64,000 nt of DNA from an uncultured Lachnospiraceae bacterium (GTDB lineage: Bacteria > Bacillota > Clostridia > Lachnospirales > Lachnospiraceae): assembly GCA_947564645.1 (NCBI GenBank), contig CANOCU010000013.1:1-64000 (forward strand), given 5' to 3'. Each line of letters begins with the position of its first letter. Positions within the stretch are counted from its first letter, which is position 1. The notes beneath the pieces were generated by a model. The model was not told where the DNA came from and made no database searches. It worked only from the letters and a program-made list of their open reading frames with translations. The position numbers were made by a program, and so were the translations under genes. This document shows, one piece after another, positions 43,358 through 52,218 of the stretch.

Positions 43358-45760
43358 ATGGACATTATTTTAAAACTCAAGGAAGAACTGAAGGTAGAGA
43401 AGTGGCAGGTGGAAGCTGCCGTGAAGCTGATCGATGAAGGAAACACCATTCCTTTTATCTCCAGATACCGTAAGGAGGCGACGGGCTCCCTCAACGACGA
43501 GGTGCTGCGTGACCTGCACGAGCGGCTGACGTATCTGCGGAATCTGGAGGAGAAGAAGGAACAGGTCTTAAAGAGTATAGAGGAACAGGGCAAGCTGACG
43601 GAAGAGCTGCGGGCGAAGATCGTGGCGGCGGAGACGATGGTAGTGGTGGAGGACCTTTACAGGCCTTACCGCCCGAAGCGTAAGACGAGAGCCAGTGTGG
43701 CGAAGGAGAAGGGACTGGACGGACTGGCGCAGTTCATCCTGGCGCAGGAGACGACCGCTCCCATCGAGGAGGAAGCGGCGAAATATGTTCATGAAGATGA
43801 GGATGCGGCCAAGACGGTGGCTACCGTTGCGGATGCTGTCCAGGGAGCGAAGGATATTATCGCCGAGATGATCTCGGATGAGGCGGATTATCGTATCTAT
43901 ATCCGTAATATCACCATGGAAGAAGGGAAGCTTACGAGCGCGGCCAGGGATGAGAAGGCGGAGAGCGTATACGAGATGTACTATCAGTATGAGGAACCGG
44001 TGAAAAAGGTTGCCGGCCACAGGACGCTTGCCTTAAACCGCGGGGAGAACGAGAAATTCCTGGTGGTAAAGGTGGAAGCGCCGGTGGAGCGTATCTTACA
44101 GTATCTGCGCACGAAAGTGATCACGAAGGACAATGCGTTCACGTCTCCGATCCTGGAGGATGTGATCGAGGACAGCTACAGCAGGCTGATCGCGCCCGCC
44201 ATCGAGCGGGAGATCCGCAGTGATCTGACGGAGAAGGCGGAGGACGGCGCGATCTCCGTATTCGGTAAGAACTTAGAACAGCTTCTCTTACAGCCGCCTA
44301 TCGCGGGCAAGGTGGTTCTGGGCTGGGATCCGGCATTCCGTACCGGCTGTAAGCTGGCGGTGGTGGACGAGACGGGCAAGGTGTTAGACACGAAAGTGAT
44401 CTATCCCACCGCGCCGCAGAACAAGGTGGCGGAGGCCAAAGCGGAACTGAAACGACTGATCAGGAAGTATAACGTGTCTTTGATCTCCGTGGGCAACGGT
44501 ACAGCGTCGAGAGAGTCCGAGCAGGTGATCGTGGAATTGTTGAAAGAACTGGATATGCCGGTGCAGTACGTGATCGTCAATGAGGCGGGCGCGTCGGTGT
44601 ATTCTGCGAGCAAACTGGCGACGGAGGAGTTCCCCAACTTCGACGTGGGACAAAGAAGCGCGGCGTCGATCGCCAGAAGACTGCAGGATCCGTTGGCGGA
44701 ACTGGTGAAGATCGATCCGAAGTCCATTGGTGTAGGTCAATACCAGCATGATATGAACCAGAAGAAACTGAGTGAAGCGCTTCACGGCGTGGTGGAAGAC
44801 AGCGTGAATAAAGTCGGCGTGGACTTAAATACCGCGTCCGCTTCCCTCCTGGAATATGTGTCGGGCGTGAGCAAGGTGATCGCCAGAAATATCGTGGATT
44901 ACCGGGAGACCAACGGCAGATTCACCAACCGGGCACAGCTTCTTAAGGTGGCCAAGCTGGGGCCCAAGGCCTATGAGCAGTGCGCGGGCTTCATGCGGAT
45001 TGCGGACGGCGACAATCCGTTGGATGCCACCAGCGTACATCCCGAGTCCTATGAGGCGGCGAAGAAGCTGCTTGATAAGATGGGCCTGACCATGGACGAC
45101 GTGAAAGAAGCGCAGAAGAAGGCGGCGGCCAATAAGGCGGCAGGAAAGAAACAGGCGGCAGCGCCGGTGAAAGAGAAGAAGAAACAGCAGCCGAAAGTAG
45201 TGATCCGCAACACCAATACCGCCATGGGTAAGGCGCTGGCGGCGGCTATGGGCGGCATGACGTTTGACGGGGATGACAAGGATGCCGGCGTGGGCAGTCA
45301 CGGAAATGCCGGGAAGAGTGCAGGCAGAGGCGGCGATAAGCCGGAGATGACGGTCAGCAGTCTGGAGAAGAAGATCAAGGATAAGAAGAAGCTGGCGGAG
45401 GAATTGGGGATCGGTGAGATCACGCTGACGGATATTCTGAAGGAGCTGGAGAAACCGGCCAGAGATCCTCGTGACGATATGCCGGCGCCGATTCTGCGAA
45501 GCGATGTACTGGATATGAAAGACTTAAAGCCGGGCATGATCCTGAAAGGCACGGTGCGCAATGTGATCGATTTCGGCGTGTTTGTGGATATCGGCGTGCA
45601 TCAGGACGGGCTTGTGCACATTTCGCAGATCACCAACCGCTATATCAAGCATCCCCTGGAGGCGGTCAGCGTAGGAGATGTGGTGGACGTGCAGGTGCTC
45701 ACCGTAGACGTGGCGAAGAAGCGGATCGGATTGACGATGAAGATTAAGCAGGAGGCATAA
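43358..45760 (+). CDS. tex: Tex-family RNA-binding protein with extended linker
   Basis: An 800-residue cytosolic protein of the Tex/Spt6-like family, linked to transcription and RNA processing. The N-terminal helical region (IPFISRYRKEATGSLNDEVLRDL), the YqgF-like domain (LGWDPAFRTGCKLAVVDETGK), the helix-hairpin-helix region (YVSGVSKVIARNIVDYRETNGRF) and the C-terminal S1 domain (LKGTVRNVIDFGVFVDIGVHQDGLVHISQI) are all present. Between the HhH part and the S1 part lies an unusual low-complexity Lys/Ala/Gly-rich linker, about residues 586-665, making the protein longer than typical Tex (715-770). The ATG follows AAGGAAGAAAGG. Confidence 0.95.
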   Translation: MDIILKLKEELKVEKWQVEAAVKLIDEGNTIPFISRYRKEATGSLNDEVLRDLHERLTYLRNLEEKKEQVLKSIEEQGKLTEELRAKIVAAETMVVVEDLYRPYRPKRKTRASVAKEKGLDGLAQFILAQETTAPIEEEAAKYVHEDEDAAKTVATVADAVQGAKDIIAEMISDEADYRIYIRNITMEEGKLTSAARDEKAESVYEMYYQYEEPVKKVAGHRTLALNRGENEKFLVVKVEAPVERILQYLRTKVITKDNAFTSPILEDVIEDSYSRLIAPAIEREIRSDLTEKAEDGAISVFGKNLEQLLLQPPIAGKVVLGWDPAFRTGCKLAVVDETGKVLDTKVIYPTAPQNKVAEAKAELKRLIRKYNVSLISVGNGTASRESEQVIVELLKELDMPVQYVIVNEAGASVYSASKLATEEFPNFDVGQRSAASIARRLQDPLAELVKIDPKSIGVGQYQHDMNQKKLSEALHGVVEDSVNKVGVDLNTASASLLEYVSGVSKVIARNIVDYRETNGRFTNRAQLLKVAKLGPKAYEQCAGFMRIADGDNPLDATSVHPESYEAAKKLLDKMGLTMDDVKEAQKKAAANKAAGKKQAAAPVKEKKKQQPKVVIRNTNTAMGKALAAAMGGMTFDGDDKDAGVGSHGNAGKSAGRGGDKPEMTVSSLEKKIKDKKKLAEELGIGEITLTDILKELEKPARDPRDDMPAPILRSDVLDMKDLKPGMILKGTVRNVIDFGVFVDIGVHQDGLVHISQITNRYIKHPLEAVSVGDVVDVQVLTVDVAKKRIGLTMKIKQEA

Positions 45761-45855
45761 AGCGAAGCAGGGAAGCCGTAACGGTGTGAACTTCTGTATT
45801 TACTGCAAACGGACTTTGTGTTTGAAAAAGTCCGCAAAGAATATGAAATCCGGAC

Positions 45856-45890
45856 AAAGGAAGTCAGGCTATCTTGCCTGACTTCTTTCG
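45856..45890. terminator. Bidirectional terminator between tex and the M56 gene
   Basis: GAAGTCAGGC and GCCTGACTTC pair perfectly around TATCTT with AAAG/CTTT at the base. It ends the tex transcript and overlaps the last codons and stop of the convergent M56 gene. Confidence 0.8.
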
Positions 45891-48643
45891 TATGTTACGG
45901 GAATATGATCATACTCAATGGCCAGTTCGTACGCTGTATCCGGATTGGCCGGCGCGTAGGAGAAAGCCAGCAGTACATAATTGCCGTCGGATCTTGGCCT
46001 GCGAAGAAGCGGCGAGTCGGTCCTGATGTCTGCAATACGGATGGTTATCCGGTCGCTGCCGCTTTCGATACCGGCATAGATCTCTGATTCGTAGGCGTAG
46101 GTGCCTGGCAGGCCGTTGTAATAGATGTACTGCAAGTTGTCTGCTTCGATCACATACCATTTACCGCCTTCGCAGACGTCAAGCGCAGTTTGTACCTGCT
46201 CGGGTACTTCCGTCCGCGTGGCACGGCGCAGATCCATGGTTCCCAATGTGGGTGAGGGGTCAAGCTTCTCCAAAGCGTCAAGGCTGTCCAGAGCGTCAAG
46301 GCTGTCCAGAGCATCAAGTGCATCCAGAGCATCAAGGGCGTCAAGATTATCCAGAACGTCAAGGCTGTCCAGAGCATCAAAAGCGTCCAGATTGTCGTAA
46401 ATATTCTGATCGCCCAAAACAATGGCATAGCGGATATTGTCATCCTTCTCGCAGCGTTCCAGCCACTGTCTTTTGCTGTCTTCTTCTAACATACCGCTCA
46501 GGACGGAAAAGAAAGAGATATTGTCCTCCTCATAGGCTTTCAGGATGTACCGTTCCACGGCCTCTTTCTGTTCTCCGTCGTCCGGCAGTTCTCCGATACA
46601 GCAGGCAAAAAAGGAAATATTGTCGTCCGCAAGCATACGGTCCAGATACTGGAATCTGGTCTGGCGGTCGAGTACCCGGAATACGGCAGAGAAATAGGAT
46701 AGTGTCTCTTCCTCATAGTATCTTCTGGCCAGGGAAGAAGGCGGTTCGTCGCCCACATATTCCAGATTCACCAGAATAAAAACTTTCATATCACCGGCAT
46801 TTTCCTGTGCCAGCATCTGCTCGATCACGGACGTGACGGCGGTCATGGCGCTTTCATCAGACGCAAGCTGCTGCTCGGATGCGGCATCGTAGTAGAGCGG
46901 TACCGCAGTCCGGTCTGACAGAGTGATTGTCCTGCTGTGGCAAACCTGGAGCATTGCAGGCTGCGTCTGGTTTGTATAGCCAAGATCAACGATATAGGGT
47001 TTCTGATAATAGCCGCCCTGCATTTTGAACGTGTAAACGTTGTCGGATTGTTCTGCCGTGGAGGAGAGCCAGGAGTCCTGAAGGTCTCCGGCAATCTGCA
47101 GATACAGATCCATATCCTCCTGTGTGATCTGTCCGTTTTCCAGCAGTGTCCGGCACTGGGATTCCATATTCCTGACAAGATGCGGCATATCCTTGTCCCT
47201 GAAAGTACCGAAGGTGGAATAACGGTCTTTCCAGACAAAAACAAGTTTCCGGTAACCGTCGGTCACGTTGGAAAGCGGTTCGTCCTCCCGTGTTGCGCCG
47301 TCTATATGAAAGTAGTAAATACCGTCCTCGTACCGCATATCATAATCGACATAAGCTTTGGCGGATGCCTCGCGATCAGTTATGGCGCCGGCGTCCGGCT
47401 GTTGTCCGGCTGTCCTGGCGGTATCTGAGGACAATTCGCTGCCAGGAGAGGCAGAACTACTGGATGGCTGGCCATCCGGCGTGACCGGGTCCTGGACCGA
47501 TCCGCTGCCCGGTGCGGCGTAAGCGCCGAGGACTATGGCGCTGCCGATCAGAAGACCGGTGATAAACAGAGTGGCCGATCGCACGGCTTTGGAAAGTTTC
47601 TGATAGTGCATGATCGCATCTAACCGTCCTTTCAATAATTCTTTGCTTTCGTGTAAGGTAACCGAGGCTAGCGTATCTTTGTAGGAGCCTCCTGCTCCGA
47701 CGGCATTTAACAGTGTATCGCCGTAGGATTTGCGGGCGGTTTCGGAGAGTGTCTTAATAACTCTCTCATCACAGGAGAGTTCACACAGCCGGTTGATCTC
47801 GTTTTTCATCAGATAGACAAAAGGATTGAACCAGTGCAGGCAGAGCGCAAGCTGTACCAGCCATTTGTAGAGCATATCCCGGCGTCTGTAGTGGGTCAGC
47901 TCATGCAGAGCCGTGTAATAAAAATCGCGTTCGGACAGGTGTGATACCGGCAGGATGATGCGGGGACGGAACAATCCGATCAGCATCGGGGAAGACACAA
48001 GGTGGTTGGTGCAAAGGTCAATGGATCCCCTGATGCGGTTGTCTTCCAGGATGCGGCCGAAGGATTCCAGCAGTTCCAGGTCTTCCAACGGGCTGCATCC
48101 GGCCTCCACGTACTTGCGGAAGCTCTGATAGATGGTGACCTTGCGCATCAGAAGAAGCAGCGCCACGATCAGCCAGAGGGCGAAGAGCAGGGTGCCCACA
48201 GGGACAAAACTGCCGTGTATATCTTTGGTGTCTGCCGCGTTTGCGGTGTCAGGCCGTGCGGCGGTAAACTGTCGGGTGTCGCCGGCGGAGGTTTTGGTGT
48301 CAGGATCGTTACTGCCGATACTGTCCTGAACCATATTGCCCTGGCCGGTAACTGCTTCCGCTTCCGGAATGGTTTCGACCGGTGGCTGCCCGTTGTCCTG
48401 TGGTAAAAGGGCAGAGATTGCTGTGCCGGACAGGATCTGTTCCGCTTCCAGAAAAAGATTCCCGGTCAGGCTTGCTTCCGGCGTTATGGGAAGGAGCAGA
48501 CGCCAGATCACGACCAGCCAGATGTAGTACTGCCAGCGTTTGCTCAGCCGTTTCCGGTACAGAGGACGAAACAGCAGCAACAAAAGGATCAGTATGGTTC
48601 CGGATAAAGATAATGATAGGATCAGTTTTAACGCTTCATGCAT
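45869..48643 (-). CDS. M56-family (BlaR1-like) membrane metallopeptidase sensor with novel C-terminal domain
   Basis: A 924-residue protein. The N-terminal half is a BlaR1/MecR1-type signal transducer: membrane helices at about 7-25, 38-52 and 150-167, then a cytosolic zinc protease loop with HELTH at 247-251 and a further helix near 345-365. Instead of a penicillin-binding sensor, the ~550-residue extracytoplasmic part has a Ser/Pro/Asp-rich stalk, an unknown domain, three degenerate DDNISFF-type repeats of about 35 residues, and a run of Leu-Asp-Ala/Ser repeats (about 748-797). Upstream, the BlaI-like repressor gene completes the pathway: ligand binding activates the protease, which leads to loss of BlaI. 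The ligand is unknown. Confidence 0.86.
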   Translation of the reverse strand: MHEALKLILSLSLSGTILILLLLLFRPLYRKRLSKRWQYYIWLVVIWRLLLPITPEASLTGNLFLEAEQILSGTAISALLPQDNGQPPVETIPEAEAVTGQGNMVQDSIGSNDPDTKTSAGDTRQFTAARPDTANAADTKDIHGSFVPVGTLLFALWLIVALLLLMRKVTIYQSFRKYVEAGCSPLEDLELLESFGRILEDNRIRGSIDLCTNHLVSSPMLIGLFRPRIILPVSHLSERDFYYTALHELTHYRRRDMLYKWLVQLALCLHWFNPFVYLMKNEINRLCELSCDERVIKTLSETARKSYGDTLLNAVGAGGSYKDTLASVTLHESKELLKGRLDAIMHYQKLSKAVRSATLFITGLLIGSAIVLGAYAAPGSGSVQDPVTPDGQPSSSSASPGSELSSDTARTAGQQPDAGAITDREASAKAYVDYDMRYEDGIYYFHIDGATREDEPLSNVTDGYRKLVFVWKDRYSTFGTFRDKDMPHLVRNMESQCRTLLENGQITQEDMDLYLQIAGDLQDSWLSSTAEQSDNVYTFKMQGGYYQKPYIVDLGYTNQTQPAMLQVCHSRTITLSDRTAVPLYYDAASEQQLASDESAMTAVTSVIEQMLAQENAGDMKVFILVNLEYVGDEPPSSLARRYYEEETLSYFSAVFRVLDRQTRFQYLDRMLADDNISFFACCIGELPDDGEQKEAVERYILKAYEEDNISFFSVLSGMLEEDSKRQWLERCEKDDNIRYAIVLGDQNIYDNLDAFDALDSLDVLDNLDALDALDALDALDSLDALDSLDALEKLDPSPTLGTMDLRRATRTEVPEQVQTALDVCEGGKWYVIEADNLQYIYYNGLPGTYAYESEIYAGIESGSDRITIRIADIRTDSPLLRRPRSDGNYVLLAFSYAPANPDTAYELAIEYDHIPVTYERSQAR
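46270..46397 (-). repeat. Tandem 9/18-bp minisatellite coding for Leu-Asp-x repeats
   Basis: In-frame copies of a unit reading CTGGACGCTCTGGACAGC-like on the minus strand give the repeated tripeptide Leu-Asp-Ala/Ser about 14 times. The copies vary slightly (AGCGTCAAG, AGCATCAAG, CTGTCCAG on the plus strand). Copy number is likely to differ between strains without shifting the frame. Confidence 0.88.
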
Positions 48644-48729
48644 GGAATACGAAGTCTCCTTTCCTGACTGACAGGAACCTGCCTTCCGGCAGAGGGTTTC
48701 CGGCCGCGAACATTTCCCTGGATTTACGA

Positions 48730-49116
48730 TTATTCAGACAAAGTGCCGTGGGTGATGGATTGCCAGTGTTTTTTCAGATCATCGTAATCCGAGGAAGAGA
48801 GCAGGTCCTTCTGGATCAGCGTGGCAACAAGATCCCTGGCATTTCCCTCATAGACTTTGGAAAGGAAATTCTCGGTCTGGGAGCTCTGGTATTCTTCCGC
48901 GGAGACGATAGCCGTGTAGCGGTTGCGGTGGCCGATCTTGCCTGCTTTTAACAGACCCTTGTCGATCAGCCGGGAGAGCAGAGTGATAATCGTATTCTTG
49001 GTCCAGTTCATACCTTTGCCGGACAGCGTGGATACGATTTCGGCATAGAGCGCCGAACCGTTGTTATTCCAGATTGCTTTCATTAATTCCAGTTCATAGT
49101 CGGATATTTGCTGCAT
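48730..49116 (-). CDS. BlaI/MecI-family repressor
   Basis: A 128-residue winged-helix repressor. The N-terminal HTH (ISDYELELMKAIWNNNGSALYAEIVSTLSGKGMNWTKNTIITLLSRLIDKGLL) carries the family's NWTxNTIxTLLxRLxxKG signature; the C-terminal part (about 75-128) dimerises and contains the region cut after M56 signalling. It is transcribed ahead of the M56 gene with an 86-base gap, and its promoter carries matching operators at 49201-49245, so it regulates itself. Confidence 0.93.
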   Translation of the reverse strand: MQQISDYELELMKAIWNNNGSALYAEIVSTLSGKGMNWTKNTIITLLSRLIDKGLLKAGKIGHRNRYTAIVSAEEYQSSQTENFLSKVYEGNARDLVATLIQKDLLSSSDYDDLKKHWQSITHGTLSE

Positions 49117-49200
49117 GGGGACCTCCTTCCCGATTCAAAACAGTCTGTGCAGCCTGGGTGCGCTGTGAAGATTTATGGTGACAACGGCTGCATTTTCGTA

Positions 49201-49254
49201 AGCGTACAAGTTGTAATCTAAATATAAGATAACACTTTGTACGCTATAAGTCAA
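49201..49254 (-). promoter_or_regulatory. Promoter and BlaI-type operators of the blaI-M56 operon
   Basis: On the minus strand, TTGACT (49249-49254) and TATCTT (49226-49231) are separated by exactly 17 bases. TACAAGTTGTA (49205-49215) is a perfect TACA/TGTA operator as used by BlaI/MecI, and AGCGTACAA (49201-49209) is repeated inverted as TTGTACGCT (49237-49245), inside the spacer. The repressor would cover both core elements. Confidence 0.85.
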
Positions 49255-49327
49255 CCGTAAATTGTGAGATATTGTGCTATGGTATCAGACCAATCATAAA
49301 GATCATATTTATTTAAGAAAAGGAACA

Positions 49328-49336
49328 TGGTATAAT
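49328..49336 (+). promoter_or_regulatory. Extended -10 promoter before hisB
   Basis: TGGTATAAT fits TGnTATAAT exactly and lies about 108 bases before hisB. The -35 region is weak. The rest of the 49117-49443 gap holds only the BlaI operators. Confidence 0.55.
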
Positions 49337-49443
49337 ACCCGTAGCAGAAGAGAGAGTGAAACAACGACCGCCGACCGGATGGATAACGGATGTGAGCGGT
49401 TTAACAACACGATAAATTTATTCGGGAAGATGAGGAGAACGAT

Positions 49444-50037
49444 ATGGAAGCAAGAATCGCAACGCTGTGCAGGGAGACGAAGGAGACGAAGATCAGTCTG
49501 ACGCTGAATCTGGATGGAAGCGGCAAATGTAATATCGATACAGGAATAGGATTTCTGGATCATATGTTAAGCGGCTTTGCCCGCCATGGTCTGTTTGATC
49601 TTGATCTGGTGTGTAAGGGTGACCTGGAAGTGGATGCCCACCATTCCATAGAAGACTGCGGCATTGTTCTGGGAGAGGCGATCAGGCAGGCGGTAGGAGA
49701 GAAGAAAGCGATCAAGCGGTATGGGAGCTTTATTCTGCCAATGGACGAGGCGTTGCTTTTGTGTGCTGTGGATTTATCGGGAAGACCGTATCTTTCCTTT
49801 GATGTGAAGTACACGGTACCGCTTCTTGGAACTTTGCAGACGGAAATGATCCACGACTTTTTCTATGCGGTTTCCTATGCCGGCGCGATGAATCTGCATA
49901 TGAGGCAGCTGGCGGGAGAAAATAACCATCATATTGCCGAGGGAAGTTTTAAGGCGTTTGGCAAGGCGCTCGATATGGCAACTATGTATGAGGAGCGTTT
50001 GCACGGCGACGTATGGTCGACAAAGGGTATTTTGTAA
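49444..50037 (+). CDS. hisB: Imidazoleglycerol-phosphate dehydratase
   Basis: A 197-residue Mn-dependent enzyme that converts imidazole glycerol phosphate to imidazole acetol phosphate in histidine synthesis. Metal-binding motifs are GFLDHMLSGFARHG, DAHHSIEDCGIVLGEA and, in the second half, EMIHDFFYAVSYAG and GENNHHIAEGSFKAFGKAL; the latter motifs carry the other His/Glu ligands. Single-function HisB (no phosphatase domain), as in Firmicutes. No other his gene adjoins it, so it is displaced from the operon. GAGGAG lies 6-9 bases before the ATG. Confidence 0.97.
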   Translation: MEARIATLCRETKETKISLTLNLDGSGKCNIDTGIGFLDHMLSGFARHGLFDLDLVCKGDLEVDAHHSIEDCGIVLGEAIRQAVGEKKAIKRYGSFILPMDEALLLCAVDLSGRPYLSFDVKYTVPLLGTLQTEMIHDFFYAVSYAGAMNLHMRQLAGENNHHIAEGSFKAFGKALDMATMYEERLHGDVWSTKGIL

Positions 50038-50044
50038 CTGTCCC

Positions 50045-50392
50045 TCACTCTTTATTTTGTTTCAGATAATCGATGTAGTGAAGAAGATCCTTGCGGTTGT
50101 CGGGATCGAACTTCTGAATATCATACAGAACATCATACATGGTGACATCATTCAGATAAGCATTTCTCAGATCCGAACTGCCGGGAAAATGATATTCTGT
50201 GCCGAGGAGGTAGTCGGTGCTGACCTTATAAAAACCGGATAATTTCACGACTACCCAGATTGGAATGCCGCGGTTACCGTTTTCGTAGTTGGAATAGCTT
50301 TGCTGCGAAACACCCAGATAGTCGGCAATATCTGACTGGGTCAGATCCATGTCTTCCCGCAGTTCGCGCAAGATTTCACGCAGCTCCTTCAT
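50045..50392 (-). CDS. Xre-family regulator with C-terminal helical domain (copy A)
   Basis: A 115-residue cytosolic regulator. The HTH_3 domain (LREILRELREDMDLTQSDIADYLGVSQQSYSNYENG) covers 3-60, and the C-terminal part (VTMYDVLYDIQKFDPDNRKDLLHYIDYL) is a helical dimerisation or ligand domain. The ATG at 50392 is chosen because the family starts MKELR and GGGGAG lies upstream; the longer frame adds an unrelated N-terminus. It converges on hisB with 7 bases between stops. It is paralogous to the regulator at 52219-52563. Confidence 0.9.
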   Translation of the reverse strand: MKELREILRELREDMDLTQSDIADYLGVSQQSYSNYENGNRGIPIWVVVKLSGFYKVSTDYLLGTEYHFPGSSDLRNAYLNDVTMYDVLYDIQKFDPDNRKDLLHYIDYLKQNKE

Positions 50393-50584
50393 ACAGACTC
50401 TTCTCCCCTGCCAATGATTTATTGTTACTGCTATTCTATAACAACAAAAGATGGTGAAGAGAAAACTATTCAAATTGAAATAAATGCAGAAATTATACAA
50501 CGAATCGAATTAAAAAGACCTGACTTTTTGTAGCTTTTTGCGCGTTTGGGTTGTATTATCTGTGAAGGAGGCGGGAAGAAACTT

Positions 50585-51103
50585 ATGCATAAGGAAGATT
50601 CATTGGAAGAAGTGGTAAGACGCAACTCCGATATGGTATACAGGCTTACGTATTCTCTGGTAAGAAACAGGACGGATGCAGATGATATTTATCAGGAAGT
50701 TTTCATGCGCTATTTCAGGAAGCAGCCGAAGTTTGACAGCAGCGAGCACGAGAAGGCATGGATGATCAGAGTGACGGTCAACTGTTGCAAGAATTATTGG
50801 AAGTCTCCATGGGTAAAGCACAGAGCGGCCTTTCATGAGGCGATCGTCATGCAGAACAAGGATCTGCCCGGAGAAAACGGGACGGCAGCTGCAAGCGACA
50901 GCGTGACATCTGATCAGGATGAGCTTCTGATTGAAACTGTCAGGCAGCTTCCGGAGAAGTACCGGGTGGTCATTCACCTGTTCTATTATGAGGAAATGTC
51001 TGTGGAGGAGATCGGAAAAGTAACTGGAACAAAGGCTTCGACGGTCAGGACGCAATTGACCAGAGCGAGAAAGATGTTGAGAGAAAGGTTGGGCGACAGA
51101 TGA
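50585..51103 (+). CDS. ECF-type RNA polymerase sigma factor
   Basis: A 172-residue sigma-70-family factor with region 2 (DMVYRLTYSLVRNRTDADDIYQEVFMRYFRK) and region 4 (LPEKYRVVIHLFYYEEMSVEEIGKVTGTKASTVRTQLTRARKMLRERL); region 3 is absent, as in ECF factors. The ATG at 50585 follows GAAGGAGGCGGGAAG; earlier in-frame codons do not match the family. Its stop overlaps the DUF4179 gene's start by 4 bases, so the pair is translationally coupled. The DUF4179 protein is its likely membrane anti-sigma factor. Confidence 0.93.
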   Translation: MHKEDSLEEVVRRNSDMVYRLTYSLVRNRTDADDIYQEVFMRYFRKQPKFDSSEHEKAWMIRVTVNCCKNYWKSPWVKHRAAFHEAIVMQNKDLPGENGTAAASDSVTSDQDELLIETVRQLPEKYRVVIHLFYYEEMSVEEIGKVTGTKASTVRTQLTRARKMLRERLGDR

Positions 51104-52206
51104 TGTTTGAAGAACGGTATAGGAGGGCCTATGACTCCATAAAACCTTCACAGGAACTGGTATGTGAGGTGATACGAAGGGCAGAAGAAGCAAAGAGTCT
51201 TCAGGGGGCAGACAGGAAAAGTACGATGTGGGAGACCGGCAGAAAGCGTGCGATGTGGGCGGCAGGCGTTTTGATGGCGGTATTGTGCTGTATGGTTTCG
51301 GTATTGCCGGTATGTGCCGCAAAGATTCCGGCATTTTACAGAGTGATCGAGTATCTTTCCCCGGCTCTGGCTGACAGCCTGATTCCGATCGAAAAGAGCA
51401 GTTCCGACCAGGGGATCACGATGGAGGTGGAGGCTGTCAATATCGAGGGAAATGAAGCGCGGATTATTGTCTCTGTTCGGGACGAAGAGGGGAGTAACCT
51501 TGACCGGATCCATGGGCCGGTAGATCTTTTTGACAGTTATGATCTGTCAAGTTTCGGAAGTGAACAGATTGTGGGAGGATGCAGTTTTCTAAACTATGAT
51601 GAAGAGACAGGAAGAGCCAGCTTCGAAGTGACCGTGCTGTCTTCCGGCAGATATCAGTCTGACAAATTTCGATTTCGTGTCAGGGAGATCCTGTGTGATG
51701 GGAGTGAAGAGACGCGAGAGATCGATCTGGCCGCACTTGGCTCTCAGGCAGATATGAGATGTGTAAGTCTGAACGGAATGGGAGGGATCGTGGAGAGGGA
51801 TGATCTGCCGGATTCTCTTAAGGCGATCAGCGAAATTGAGGATGATCCGAAGCAGCAGTGGGATGTACTGGATCTGATGCAGGTGGAGGACTGTGCGGAG
51901 AATGATTTTACCGTGACCGGAGCGGCTTACACGGACGGCGCTCTGCGACTGCAGATCTGTATGGGAAATGTCAGACATGCGGACCGGCATGTGCAGCCAT
52001 TTCTGGTGGATGCGGCCGGTGAAGAGCAAAGCTGCGCGTTCAGTGTGAGCTGGTATGAAGAAACGGACGGACAAAGCTATCAGTTTTATGAGTATTATTT
52101 CATCGGTGAACCGGAAGAGATAGAAAATTCTTCCGTGTACGGCATCTTCTATGACAGTGGAGAAAGCGTAGAAGGGAATTGGGAAGTTACCTTTCGGGTC
52201 AGGTAA
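51100..52206 (+). CDS. DUF4179 membrane protein, probable anti-sigma factor
   Basis: A 368-residue type II membrane protein. The cytosolic N-terminus (ERYRRAYDSIKPSQELVCEVIRR), where a sigma factor could bind, is followed by one membrane helix (AMWAAGVLMAVLCCMVSVLPV, about 51-72) and a large extracytoplasmic region. Residues about 75-165 (FYRVIEYLSPALADSLIPIEKSSSDQGITMEVEAVNIEGNEARI) are the DUF4179 domain. The C-terminal part is an unnamed beta-rich sensor. It is encoded with an ECF sigma factor overlapping by 4 bases, the usual layout in Lachnospiraceae. Confidence 0.88.
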   Translation: MMFEERYRRAYDSIKPSQELVCEVIRRAEEAKSLQGADRKSTMWETGRKRAMWAAGVLMAVLCCMVSVLPVCAAKIPAFYRVIEYLSPALADSLIPIEKSSSDQGITMEVEAVNIEGNEARIIVSVRDEEGSNLDRIHGPVDLFDSYDLSSFGSEQIVGGCSFLNYDEETGRASFEVTVLSSGRYQSDKFRFRVREILCDGSEETREIDLAALGSQADMRCVSLNGMGGIVERDDLPDSLKAISEIEDDPKQQWDVLDLMQVEDCAENDFTVTGAAYTDGALRLQICMGNVRHADRHVQPFLVDAAGEEQSCAFSVSWYEETDGQSYQFYEYYFIGEPEEIENSSVYGIFYDSGESVEGNWEVTFRVR

Positions 52207-52218
52207 ATGACCGGAGCT

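Noticed and set aside
46125..46779. Plus-strand frames rich in Ser-Arg-Ala or Arg-Pro-Glu repeats opposite the M56 gene
   Set aside because: They are read-throughs of the minisatellite in the wrong direction; the repeat makes sense as Leu-Asp-x in the M56 frame.
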